Source of the DNA: Paenibacillus tianjinensis
GTDB taxonomy: Bacteria > Bacillota > Bacilli > Paenibacillales > Paenibacillaceae
Direction of reading: 5' to 3'
DNA: 64,000 nt
Assembly: GCF_017086365.1 (NCBI RefSeq)
Contig: NZ_CP070969.1
Location: forward strand, 434,001-498,000
Shown: piece by piece, positions 52,132 through 60,354 of the stretch
Layout: each line of letters starts with the position of its first letter
Position numbering within the stretch: the first letter of the stretch is position 1
Translations under genes and position numbers: made by a program
The notes under the pieces: model-generated
Told to the model about the DNA's origin: nothing
Databases searched by the model: none
Seen by the model: the letters and a program-made list of their open reading frames with translations, nothing else

Positions 52132-52177
52132 AAATATAACAGCCTGGGTGCATCCTGATGCCCGGGCTGTTATATTT
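52132..52177 (+). terminator. Terminator after sulP
   Basis: AAATATAACAGCC..GGG pairs with CCCGGGCTGTTATATTT in a long stem; T-rich end. Confidence 0.82.
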
Positions 52178-52254
52178 ATTATGGACTGGTGAATACCCTA
52201 TTTGTACATAACTAACTGTACTCTATGTAATCTGGATAAGGAGATTGTACCCCG

Positions 52255-52959
52255 ATGAAGGAACTTAATTATGGCAAGGTGTTTATGTTACTCGCTGGAC
52301 TGTCCCTGGCTACTTTGGGTGTATACCGCGTAGTTTCGCTGCGGACGGACAATTTTTACGATTTTTTGCTCTGGAACTTTTTCCTGGCCTGGATTCCCTT
52401 TTTGTTCTCAAGTGCCGCATATATGCTGGATAAGCGGAAGGTAGGCGGGCTCCTGCTGCTGCCGCTGGGAATTGCCTGGCTGCTGTTTTTTCCAAACGCG
52501 CCGTATCTGATGACAGATCTCCTGCACCTGACCGCGAGAAAAAGCATCTATATTGTCGGCGGAGAAGTGCAGAGCCGGTTCTGGTATGATCTGGTTACCT
52601 TGCTTCTGTTCACCTGGAGCGGCTGGCTGACGGGATTCTTCTCCCTGTACCAGTTTCAGAACGTGATCTGCCGCAAAAGCAATCTTGTGTTTTCCTGGAT
52701 TTTTGTATTCGCAGCATGTGCGCTGGGGGGGTATGGCGTGCTCCTTGGCCGGGTATACCGGCTGAACAGCTGGGATGTACTGACAGACCGCCATCAATTG
52801 TATCAGCTGGTCGAGGACAGCCTGAACCGGCAATCGCTGTTCTTCAGCCTGTTTGTGGCGGTTGTTCTGCTGGTGATTTATACTACGCTGTATTTCCTGC
52901 TGAACGGACTGGGCAGCGGCGGCAGCCGGAGGGCTTATGCCAGAGGCGGCAGAAGCTGA
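52255..52959 (+). CDS. DUF1361 membrane protein
   Basis: 234 residues with seven predicted helices. The DUF1361 hallmarks LLFFPNAPYLMTDLLHL (about 80-96) and WYDLVTLLLFTWSGWLTGF are clear, as is LGRVYRLNSWDVL. Function is not known for the family. Its last 25 bases overlap the convergent alkyltransferase-like gene. Confidence 0.9.
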   Translation: MKELNYGKVFMLLAGLSLATLGVYRVVSLRTDNFYDFLLWNFFLAWIPFLFSSAAYMLDKRKVGGLLLLPLGIAWLLFFPNAPYLMTDLLHLTARKSIYIVGGEVQSRFWYDLVTLLLFTWSGWLTGFFSLYQFQNVICRKSNLVFSWIFVFAACALGGYGVLLGRVYRLNSWDVLTDRHQLYQLVEDSLNRQSLFFSLFVAVVLLVIYTTLYFLLNGLGSGGSRRAYARGGRS

Positions 52960-53276
52960 TCCTCCGGATCCGGCCCCGGATGGAACTGGAACCTCTCCAG
53001 GTCGATCCCGCCATTGTCCACAAAGTGCACCCCTTCCCCAAGCAGATATAGCTTCTGGAGGGAGCCGGATTCATCGTCCAGAGCGATTCTTCCTTTGGCG
53101 TTGACGACCCTATGCCAGGGCAGCTTGTATTTCCGGCTCATGGAATGTAGAATCCGCACGACCTGTCTGGCGGCTCTCGGGCTTCCGGCAGCACGGGCCA
53201 CTCCTCCGTAGGTCATCACTTTGCCCTCGGGTATGGCTTGGATAATTGCAATAACCTTCGCAGTAAATGGTGTCAT
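52935..53276 (-). CDS. Alkyltransferase-like protein (ATL), MGMT C-terminal fold without active Cys
   Basis: 113 residues. The DNA-binding fold of O6-alkylguanine transferase is clear: IPEGKVMTYGGVARAAG (15-31), SPRAARQVVRIL and KLPWHRVVNAKGRI. The usual PCHRV is PWHRV, with Trp54 replacing the alkyl-acceptor Cys, so it cannot repair DNA by itself. ATL proteins bind O6-alkylguanine and flag it for nucleotide excision repair. ATG 53276 after AGGAGAACC. Confidence 0.9.
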   Translation of the reverse strand: MTPFTAKVIAIIQAIPEGKVMTYGGVARAAGSPRAARQVVRILHSMSRKYKLPWHRVVNAKGRIALDDESGSLQKLYLLGEGVHFVDNGGIDLERFQFHPGPDPEDQLLPPLA

Positions 53277-53371
53277 AGGTTCTCCTTTATGATGGAAAAG
53301 CTTGAATACGCATGGACTCCATTATAGCACCAATACATTTACTCAACAGACACAGTCCGTATTTTTCGAAT

Positions 53372-53397
53372 GAAAGCCGCAGCCGCGGCTTTTTTTT
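53372..53397 (+). terminator. Terminator-like hairpin ahead of the ger operon
   Basis: AAAGCCGC pairs with GCGGCTTT over AGCC and is followed by TTTTTTT. It faces the ger operon and lies far from any plus-strand gene end (DUF1361 ends 413 bases earlier), so it may limit read-through into ger. Confidence 0.7.
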
Positions 53398-53507
53398 GCT
53401 TTTTCGGAAGCATCCCGGAAGGTTTTCCTCAAGTGCAAAATATTGGCGAATAGGAGTGAGGATAGCAGGGGATAATCAGGACAAAAGCATGGACAGGAGT
53501 GACGGCT

Positions 53508-55058
53508 GTGGCAAAAACAGAAATCACGGAAAACAGCGACCGTTCTGCCCTGAAAATTGATTCTTCGCAGCCCCTGAGCCGCTCTCTGGATGATATGACG
53601 GCGCTGTTCCGGCGGATATTCAGAAATGATGGCACACTTAGAATACGAGTGATAGAGAATGCCCGGGATAAGCGTGTCCGCTGCGGCATCATCTATGTTG
53701 ACGGAATGATCGACAGGGATCTGATTCAGAACGGGATTATAAAGCCGATTATGACCTATGAGTTTGCCGAAGAGGATGGAAGCAATCCGGCTGAGCTCAT
53801 GGAGACGATCCGTACCCGGGTGATCAACATCAGCGACATTATCGCTTCGGAGAAGCTGGATGAACTCATTGGCGCCGTGGTAGGCGGCAAAACAATCTTT
53901 TTCCTGGACGGCTATGCCGGTGCGCTGAATATTAATGCTCAGGGCTGGGAAACCCGGGCAATTGAAGAACCATCAACCGATAAAGCGATCCGGGGGCCAA
54001 GAGAAGGCTTTAATGAGTCGCTGCTGACCAATCTGACTCTGATCCGCCGCAGGGTGCAGAACTCTGATTTGAAGTTTGTATTTACCGATATCGGTACGCG
54101 GTCGAAAACACAAACCTGCCTCTGTTATATGGAGAGCCTGGCCTCCCCGGATATTCTTAAGGAGCTTCAGGGGCGACTGGCGCGGGTGGAGATAGACCAT
54201 CTGCTGGATACCGGTTATCTGGCCGAGCTAATCCGCGATGAACCGTATTCTCCTTTTGAGATGATTGGAAGTACAGAGCGGCCGGATTCGGTAGTCAGCA
54301 AAATGATGGAAGGCCGGATTGCCCTGCTGATTGAAGGCAGTCCGTTTGCCTTGACCCTGCCGTATGTATTTGTGGAGAATTTCCAGGCCAGTGAGGATTA
54401 CTATATCAACTATTCCTTCGCCACGTTTAACCGTCTGCTCCGGGTAATCGGTGCCTTTATGTCGATCAGCATTCCTGCCGTTTATGTCGCGCTGGTGACG
54501 TATAGTCAGGAGATGGTACCTACACTGCTGCTGCTCAGTATAGCCACGGCACGTCTATCGGTTCCTTTTCCGACCATTGTCGAGGCGTTTCTCATGCTGA
54601 CCATCTTTGAGATTCTGCGTGAAGCAGGCGCGCGGATTCCCAATTCGATCGGCCAGGCGGTCAGCATCGTTGGAGCACTAGTACTGGGCCAGGCTGCTGT
54701 TGATGCGCGGATCGTTAGCGCACCGATGGTCATCGTTGTCGGTCTGACCGGGATCACAACGCTGCTCAACCCCCGGCTCACCGGTCCTTTGATTATCGTG
54801 CGGATTCTGCTGCTGCTGGCCTCGTTTTTCTTCGGGATCTACGGGTATTTCTTCGGGCTGCTGGGACTGGTGATTCATCTGATGAGCCTGCGCTCCTTCG
54901 GTGTGTCCTATATGCTTGGCGTAGGCTCTATCCGGCCACAGGACATCAAGGATACGGCCGTCCGTGCACCGTGGTGGGACATGTATCTGCGTCCGGCGGT
55001 CATCGGTGCACGAAATATGAAGCGGAAGCAGCAGCCTAACAGACAGGTCAAACGATAA
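53508..55058 (+). CDS. Spore germination protein, GerA family (A subunit)
   Basis: 516 residues from GTG 53508 (GGAG eight bases upstream). A large N-terminal cytoplasmic domain (1-270) with RVIENARDKRVRCGIIYVDG and DTGYLAELIRDEPYSPFEMI, then a membrane domain of about five helices (290-490) with PFALTLPYVFVENFQASEDY and IGQAVSIVGALVLGQAAVDA. The A subunit oligomerises in the inner spore membrane and gates ion release upon germinant binding by the B subunit. It overlaps gerC by one base (TAATG). Confidence 0.92.
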   Translation: MAKTEITENSDRSALKIDSSQPLSRSLDDMTALFRRIFRNDGTLRIRVIENARDKRVRCGIIYVDGMIDRDLIQNGIIKPIMTYEFAEEDGSNPAELMETIRTRVINISDIIASEKLDELIGAVVGGKTIFFLDGYAGALNINAQGWETRAIEEPSTDKAIRGPREGFNESLLTNLTLIRRRVQNSDLKFVFTDIGTRSKTQTCLCYMESLASPDILKELQGRLARVEIDHLLDTGYLAELIRDEPYSPFEMIGSTERPDSVVSKMMEGRIALLIEGSPFALTLPYVFVENFQASEDYYINYSFATFNRLLRVIGAFMSISIPAVYVALVTYSQEMVPTLLLLSIATARLSVPFPTIVEAFLMLTIFEILREAGARIPNSIGQAVSIVGALVLGQAAVDARIVSAPMVIVVGLTGITTLLNPRLTGPLIIVRILLLLASFFFGIYGYFFGLLGLVIHLMSLRSFGVSYMLGVGSIRPQDIKDTAVRAPWWDMYLRPAVIGARNMKRKQQPNRQVKR

Positions 55059-56211
55059 TGAAGACCTTGTCCAAAATTCTGTCTGCCCTGCTGTCTGCCG
55101 TTATGCTGATCAGTCTGTCCGGCTGCTGGAACTATTCGGAGATCGATGATATGAACATTGTCGCCGGTGTGGCAATCGATAAGAATAAAAAGGAGAACAA
55201 CCTGCAGCTAACCGTGGAAATGGTCGATACCCAGGAAGGGATGCAGCAGAGTCAGGCCAGCTTCAAAATGATCAGCCTCACCGGTAATACGATATTTGAT
55301 ATTGCCCGCAATATGATCTCTTTGACCGGCAAAAGCTGTTGTGGAGCCATGCCAAGGTCATTATCCTCAGTGAGGAGGTAGCCCGGGAGGGCCTGATTAA
55401 GGTCATTGACTGGTACAGCAGGGATACGGAGACCCGGGCGGATGTCTTTCTATTTGTATCGAGTGAAAAGAATGCCCGCGAGGTACTGAATCTGAACAAC
55501 GAGACAAAAACGATCATTTCCTATGAACTGGCCCAGATGATGAATGACGAGACGTTTACCAGTACTGCGCCGGTTGTGCAAATCTGGGATTTCATCGACA
55601 AGCTGGAGTCGTCCGGGGACAGTGCGATAGCTCCGCTGATCTATGTTTATGAGAAGAACGGCCAAAAAAATGAGCGCGTAAACGGAACCGCGGTATTCGT
55701 CAGGGACCGGATGGTCGGAAAATTAAATGGAGATGAAACGAAACACGCTCTTTTTGTCAAAAACAAAATCAAAGGAGGTGTCCTGGAGGTGGAAAACTCA
55801 AAAGGTACGCCCACCTACTCTCTGGAGATTTTATCGAGCCGGACGAAGGTAAAGCCCAAATGGGTGGACGGCAGGCTAGAAATGCAGATCCATACGGTCA
55901 CACATACTGGACTGGACGAGGCGATGAGTGCTGAGGGATTTGCCGGCGACGAAAGTGTTCAGGCTATTGCGAAACGGGCGAGTGAGGCCTTGGAACAAAA
56001 GATTCTCTCCGTCATCCGTAAGGTGCAGCGGGAGTATCATGCCGATATTTTTGGCTTTGGCGAAATTGTACATGAAGAGATGCCTAAAAGCTGGCGCAGG
56101 CTCAAGGAGAAATGGCCCGAAGAATTTACCACTCTTAACGTGAAGGTCCGTTCGGAAATCATCATTCAGAGCACAGCCAAGTCTTCCAGAACAATTAAGT
56201 TAGGAGATTAA
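55058..56211 (+). pseudogene. Spore germination lipoprotein, GerC family, frameshifted
   Basis: The first frame (55058-) gives a lipoprotein signal with LSGC (Cys near 26) and the GerC start NYSEIDDMNIVAGVAIDK, but it breaks after NMISLTGK and stops at 55381. The correct continuation (LLWSHAKVIILSEEVAREG) lies in the next frame up to 56211. Adding one A to the AAAA run at 55331-55334 restores GKKLLWSHA and one frame of about 385 residues, the usual GerC length. So it is either a recent one-base loss or a sequencing error. GerC is required for receptor function. Confidence 0.85.
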
Positions 56212-56216
56212 TACAA

Positions 56217-56420
56217 TTGCCCATTTACATCGTGCTAATTTATGCGGTTATCGTGTTATTCGATCCCTACGGGCTGCTGAAGCAAGGGAATAAGCGGGAT
56301 TTCTATGTATGCTCTGTACTATGCCTTGTTTCCTTTTCCCTGGCCTTTGCGTTATCGATGCACTGGGAGATTCCAAGTCCCTCACCGCTGATTGTTCATG
56401 TAGTTAAAATGTTATTCTAG
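56217..56420 (+). CDS. Small membrane protein of the ger operon
   Basis: 67 residues, TTG start with AGGAG eleven bases upstream, six bases after gerC. Two helices (IVLIYAVIVLFDPYGLL and VCSVLCLVSFSLAFALSM) with a short basic loop. Some germinant receptor operons carry a small two-helix fourth subunit (D type) of this kind, which may modulate the receptor. Assignment by position and topology. Confidence 0.7.
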   Translation: MPIYIVLIYAVIVLFDPYGLLKQGNKRDFYVCSVLCLVSFSLAFALSMHWEIPSPSPLIVHVVKMLF

Positions 56421-56447
56421 TGTAGTCTTGAGAGGAGGGGAGCGGCC

Positions 56448-57554
56448 ATGGGCAAAGAGATTATTCCGGCTGGACAATCGACCAGCATCGTCATCCTGTT
56501 CGTTATCGGCAGCTCCCTGTTTATGGGGGCCTCGGGGCAATCGGGCAACAGCAGTTGGATCGCTCTGATCCTTGCTATGGCACTGGCGGTTCCTCTTATG
56601 CTTATCTACGCGAGACTGCATGTCTTATTCCCGGGAAAAGATCTCTACGATATGCTGATCGCCGTATTTGGGGCTTATTTCGGCAGGGGCCTCTCATGCC
56701 TTTACATTTGGTATACCTTGCATTTAGGAGCACTGGTGCTGCGTAATTTCGGGGAATTCAGCAAAACGGTCGCTTTAACGTCCACGCCAATGATCGCACC
56801 GATGCTGATTATTGGTCTGCTCTGTGTTTGGGTGGTGAATGCGGGAATGGAGGTGCTTGGACGAAGTGCCAAATTTCTGCTGTTGTTCTCCCTGGCGGTT
56901 ATTATTGTTGTCCAGCTGCTGTCTGTTCCCAAATATGAAATTCATCATTTGAAGCCGCTTTTGGACAGCGGGTGGGGAGCGGTCTTTGCAGATGCCGGGG
57001 GTACGTTTACCTTTCCGTTTGCAGAGATAGTGGTTTTTCTGGGTGCGTTCACCGTTCTTCCTAAAAAAGGTTCAGCGGCCCGGGTTCTGCTCAGCGGCGT
57101 ACTCTTTGCGGGGACCATCATTACGGGGATCTCTGTGCGTAATTTGCTTGTGCTGGGCCCTGATATTGTGTCCTCCCTGTACTTTCCTTCCTATGTGGCG
57201 GTCAGCCGAATCAATGTAGGTGATTTCCTGACCCGGATTGAAGGTTCGTCGGCCATTGTATTTGTAACGGCGCTGTTCATCAAAGTGAGTCTCTGCCTGT
57301 ATGTGTCCTGTAACGGGATAGCGAAAGTATTCCGGCTGAAAAGCTACCGCTCTGTGGTGCTGCAGATGGGGCTGATCATGGTCTACCTGTCTGATTTCAT
57401 CTACAGGGACATTATGCAAATGCAGTATTTTGCCTATCATATCTATAAAATTTACGCCCTTCCCTTTCAGGTGTTTATTCCGTTGACGTTGTGGGTTGCT
57501 GCTGAGATTATGGCCAAAAGGTCAAGAAGCAAAGAGGCGGCAGCGCAGCAATAA
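56448..57554 (+). CDS. Spore germination protein, GerB family (B subunit)
   Basis: 368 residues, ten predicted helices, ATG 56448 with GAGGAGGGGAG upstream. GerAB/ArcD/ProY family of APC-type transporters. First helix STSIVILFVIGSSLFMGAS; SSWIALILAMALAVPLMLIY also fits. The B subunit holds the germinant-binding pocket; which amino acid or sugar it recognises is not readable. Last gene of the operon. Confidence 0.92.
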   Translation: MGKEIIPAGQSTSIVILFVIGSSLFMGASGQSGNSSWIALILAMALAVPLMLIYARLHVLFPGKDLYDMLIAVFGAYFGRGLSCLYIWYTLHLGALVLRNFGEFSKTVALTSTPMIAPMLIIGLLCVWVVNAGMEVLGRSAKFLLLFSLAVIIVVQLLSVPKYEIHHLKPLLDSGWGAVFADAGGTFTFPFAEIVVFLGAFTVLPKKGSAARVLLSGVLFAGTIITGISVRNLLVLGPDIVSSLYFPSYVAVSRINVGDFLTRIEGSSAIVFVTALFIKVSLCLYVSCNGIAKVFRLKSYRSVVLQMGLIMVYLSDFIYRDIMQMQYFAYHIYKIYALPFQVFIPLTLWVAAEIMAKRSRSKEAAAQQ

Positions 57555-57573
57555 CTGTACGTAAGAAGAAGCA

Positions 57574-57608
57574 CAACTTCCTGGGGCGTTACTTACAGGG
57601 AGTTTTTT
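57574..57608 (+). terminator. Terminator of the ger operon
   Basis: ACTTCCTG pairs with CAGGGAGT (one wobble) around a 12-base loop, followed by TTTTT. Confidence 0.75.
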
Positions 57609-57706
57609 GACATTTCCAACCTTTGCCGAAGATCGTTATAATGGTAAACATAGCAGATGCCTTATCAGGCTGATTACAGCCTGAACGTTGGAAAGGAGGA
57701 AGCCTA

Positions 57707-58333
57707 GTGAGCGTTTCCAGTATCATGATGTCCTCCCACTGGGGCAGAGAGGTCAGACATAAATATCTTGTTCAGGAATCGAAGGTGCTGGCTGTTGTCT
57801 TTCCGGGGCAGAATTATTCCGCAGAGCGCTCCCTGCTCGATTACGCCGGCAAAGTAGCGGCGGAATACGGCTGTGATCTTCTGATCCTGGAGTATGGTTA
57901 TCAGATTGCACGGGCGGGATTCAAACGGGAGGAGCTGGATATTGTCGTAGAGGAATGCAAGGCGGCGCTTGCCGCAGTTCCGGAGTATGAGCAGCTGCTG
58001 TTCATCAGTAAAAGCATGGGGACGGTCATCGCTGGGCGGCTGGCGGCTGAGATGGGTGTGCAGCAGAAGACTTCACATCTGTATTTGACCCCGATCGCGG
58101 AGACTCTTCCATGGATCCAGCAGAGCCGGGGCAGTGTCATCTATGGCGGCAGCGATCCGATGTTCAGCGGACAGTATGCCTCAGAGATCAGCGGACTGCA
58201 TAATATCAGGGTGTACCGGATTGATGATGCCAATCATGCATTGGAAGTGGGCAGTGTTAATGAATCACTGGCGGTACTGCTGGTGATTATTAATTTCTAT
58301 CATGAGTTTTTTCGCGATGCACTCCGGAAGTAG
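57707..58333 (+). CDS. Small alpha/beta-hydrolase-like protein
   Basis: 208 residues, GTG start after GGAGGAAG. The first strand VLAVVFPGQNYSAERSLLDY carries the oxyanion region, the nucleophile elbow is FISKSMGTVIAG (Ser in S-M-G, with Lys before it), the acid is probably in VIYGGSDPMF and the His in DDANHALEVG near residue 183. The fold thus has all three catalytic parts. No substrate can be named. It is followed by a tight group of four genes. Confidence 0.78.
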   Translation: MSVSSIMMSSHWGREVRHKYLVQESKVLAVVFPGQNYSAERSLLDYAGKVAAEYGCDLLILEYGYQIARAGFKREELDIVVEECKAALAAVPEYEQLLFISKSMGTVIAGRLAAEMGVQQKTSHLYLTPIAETLPWIQQSRGSVIYGGSDPMFSGQYASEISGLHNIRVYRIDDANHALEVGSVNESLAVLLVIINFYHEFFRDALRK

Positions 58334-58368
58334 CTAAATAATAAGAGATAACTAGGAGAGTGGATCCG

Positions 58369-58665
58369 ATGATATTGGAAGCAGCCATGCTGCAGGTAAA
58401 GCCGGGGCTTACCGCAGAGTTTGAAGTCAGTTTTAAGGAGGCGTCTCCGCTGATCGCCTCGATGGAAGGCTATCTGGGACATGAACTCCAGCATTGTCTG
58501 GAGGATGATCACAAATATCTGCTGCTAGTAAAGTGGCGTACCCTTGAGGATCATACGGTAGGCTTCAGAGGATCAGCACAGTATCAGGAATGGAAAGCCT
58601 TGCTGCACTCCTACTACAGCCCATTCCCGGTGGTAGAGCATTTCACCAGCATCAATCTGGACTAA
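58369..58665 (+). CDS. Antibiotic biosynthesis monooxygenase (ABM) domain protein
   Basis: 98 residues from ATG 58369 (AGGAGAG upstream). MILEAAMLQVKPGLTAEFEV, then GYLGHELQHC and YLLLVKWRTLEDHTVGFRGS match the YgiN/ABM-type ferredoxin fold. The second ABM protein in the window; the two are clearly different in sequence. Function unknown. The next gene follows after 14 bases. Confidence 0.82.
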   Translation: MILEAAMLQVKPGLTAEFEVSFKEASPLIASMEGYLGHELQHCLEDDHKYLLLVKWRTLEDHTVGFRGSAQYQEWKALLHSYYSPFPVVEHFTSINLD

Positions 58666-58679
58666 ACGGGAGGAAGGTT

Positions 58680-59492
58680 ATGCAGGGGAACCGAATTGGA
58701 GTTGGACGGACAGCAGAGGTATGGGAACATGGGGATGGCACCATTTTGAAGCTTTATCTGGAGGACTTTCCCGCTGCGGCTGTGGAACAGGAATTCAGGG
58801 TTAGTACATATGTCTATGCCCAGGGTATCCGGACTCCCCGGCCGCTAGAGCTGATCGAGTCAGAGGAGAGAAGCGGAATCGTATTTGAGCAGATTCATGG
58901 CCGTTCCCTGCTGAGCATGATTGGCGAGAAGCCTTGGAAATTGGCTGAATATTCTAAGAAGCTAGCCGGCCTGCATTACAATTTGCATCAGCTTGAGGGC
59001 AATCCGGAACTTGGACTGTATAAGGAGCAGCTGCGAAAACATATCATTTCCGCACCCATGCTCACGATGGAGGAGAAATCGGCAGTTCTGGAGCAGCTGG
59101 AGAAGCTGCCGGAGGGCAGCAGGCTGTGTCATGGCGACTTCCATCCCGACAATGTGCTGCTGGATAGGGAAGCATGGATTATCGACTGGATGACCGGTAT
59201 TACGGGGAATCCTGCTGCAGATACGGCGCGGTCGGTGCTGATGTTAAGTATAGGGGCAATGCCTCCGGGAACTTCTCTGTTTACCAGAGTGGTCACAGGC
59301 TTTATCAGGCAGAGGCTTACAAAAGGCTATATCCGGGAGTATCTCGGCCTATCGGGGGGGAGCTATGCTGAAATCAATGCCTGGATACTTCCGGTAGCCG
59401 CAGCCCGGTTGATCGAAGGCGTTCCGGTAGCAGAGAAGGAGCAGCTTGCCAAGGAAGTGCGTAAACGCCTGAGATCTGTCCGCAAGGCCTAA
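58680..59492 (+). CDS. Aminoglycoside phosphotransferase (APH)-fold kinase
   Basis: 270 residues from ATG 58680 after GGGAGGAAGG. Kinase-like pieces: Gly loop NRIGVGRTAEVWEHG (4-18), Lys in GTILKLYLED, catalytic loop LCHGDFHPDNVLLD (near 157-170) and the Mg-binding Asp in IIDWMTG (near 176-182). It may phosphorylate a small molecule such as a sugar, choline or a drug; there is no evidence for resistance. ABM, APH and DUF1697 genes form one run. Confidence 0.85.
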   Translation: MQGNRIGVGRTAEVWEHGDGTILKLYLEDFPAAAVEQEFRVSTYVYAQGIRTPRPLELIESEERSGIVFEQIHGRSLLSMIGEKPWKLAEYSKKLAGLHYNLHQLEGNPELGLYKEQLRKHIISAPMLTMEEKSAVLEQLEKLPEGSRLCHGDFHPDNVLLDREAWIIDWMTGITGNPAADTARSVLMLSIGAMPPGTSLFTRVVTGFIRQRLTKGYIREYLGLSGGSYAEINAWILPVAAARLIEGVPVAEKEQLAKEVRKRLRSVRKA

Positions 59493-59515
59493 CCTGTTCG
59501 GGAAAGAGGTGTATC

Positions 59516-60061
59516 ATGCCCACAACTATTGCGCTGCTGCGCGGCATTAATGTCGGTGGCCATAAAATTATTAAAATGCAGGATCTAAAGGCGATGTTTG
59601 AATCGCTCGGGTGTGGGAATGTCCGCACCTATATCCAGAGTGGTAACATAGTGTTCGAGAGCGGGGAATCCTCAGGGGAAGGGCTGGTCCCGATAATTGA
59701 AAAGCGGATCCGGGAGACCTTCGGCTTTGAGGTTCCCGTAATCCTGCGTACCATGGAAGAGCTGGAGTCAGCTATTCAAGCGAACCCTTTTCAGCTGGAG
59801 GCGCAGGAGGATTACAAGCGGCTGTATGTCTCATTTCTTGATCAGGCACCGGCTGCCGGCTCTCTGGAGAAGCTTGTTCCCTACGGGGACGGAGCTGATA
59901 AGCTGCGGGTAGTCGGTAAAGAATTGTACATATTGTATGAGGTAAGCGTCAGCCAATCTCCGCTGTTTAAGGTTTCCCTGGACAAGCTGCTTGGTGTGCA
60001 GCTCACCGCCCGTAACTGGAACACGGTGAACAAGCTGGCCGAACTTTGCCGGAAAGCGTAA
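59516..60061 (+). CDS. DUF1697 family protein
   Basis: 181 residues, ATG 59516 after GAAAGAGG. MPTTIALLRGINVGGHKIIK (1-20) and GNVRTYIQSGNIVFES (about 35-50) are the DUF1697 signature; NWNTVNKLAELC closes the domain. The family is widespread but uncharacterised. Last gene of its group; a terminator follows. Confidence 0.92.
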   Translation: MPTTIALLRGINVGGHKIIKMQDLKAMFESLGCGNVRTYIQSGNIVFESGESSGEGLVPIIEKRIRETFGFEVPVILRTMEELESAIQANPFQLEAQEDYKRLYVSFLDQAPAAGSLEKLVPYGDGADKLRVVGKELYILYEVSVSQSPLFKVSLDKLLGVQLTARNWNTVNKLAELCRKA

Positions 60062-60129
60062 GTCTTAAGGACAAGGTCACGCTGTAAGGGCGGCTCTTCG
60101 GGTATCAGAGGTTATAGCATGTAGTATAG

Positions 60130-60152
60130 GCCCCGCCGTGCGGGGCTTTTTT
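60130..60152 (+). terminator. Terminator after DUF1697 gene
   Basis: GCCCCGC pairs with GCGGGGC over CGT, followed by TTTTTT. Confidence 0.9.
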
Positions 60153-60220
60153 GCGCGCGGTTGTAAAGGTGGCTGTAAGGATTCGCTGAACGGCATTCTC
60201 CGGGATTCCTTAGATTTAAG

Positions 60221-60240
60221 CATTCAGCTAACATTCAGCT
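60221..60240 (+). promoter_or_regulatory. Direct repeat, probable OmpR-family response regulator site
   Basis: CATTCAGCT occurs at 60221-60229 and 60232-60240, 11 bases apart, that is one helical turn. This is the usual geometry of a response-regulator site of the OmpR/PhoB family. It lies 115 bases before the GT39 gene. Confidence 0.45.
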
Positions 60241-60354
60241 TGATTTCATTATCCGTTAAGGTAAGGGTGCCATAATACACCTAGGCAAAGGTCGACACTG
60301 GGGATAGAGCACTGCCGGATTAAAAGGATAATTGAACGATGGGAGTGGGGGACA

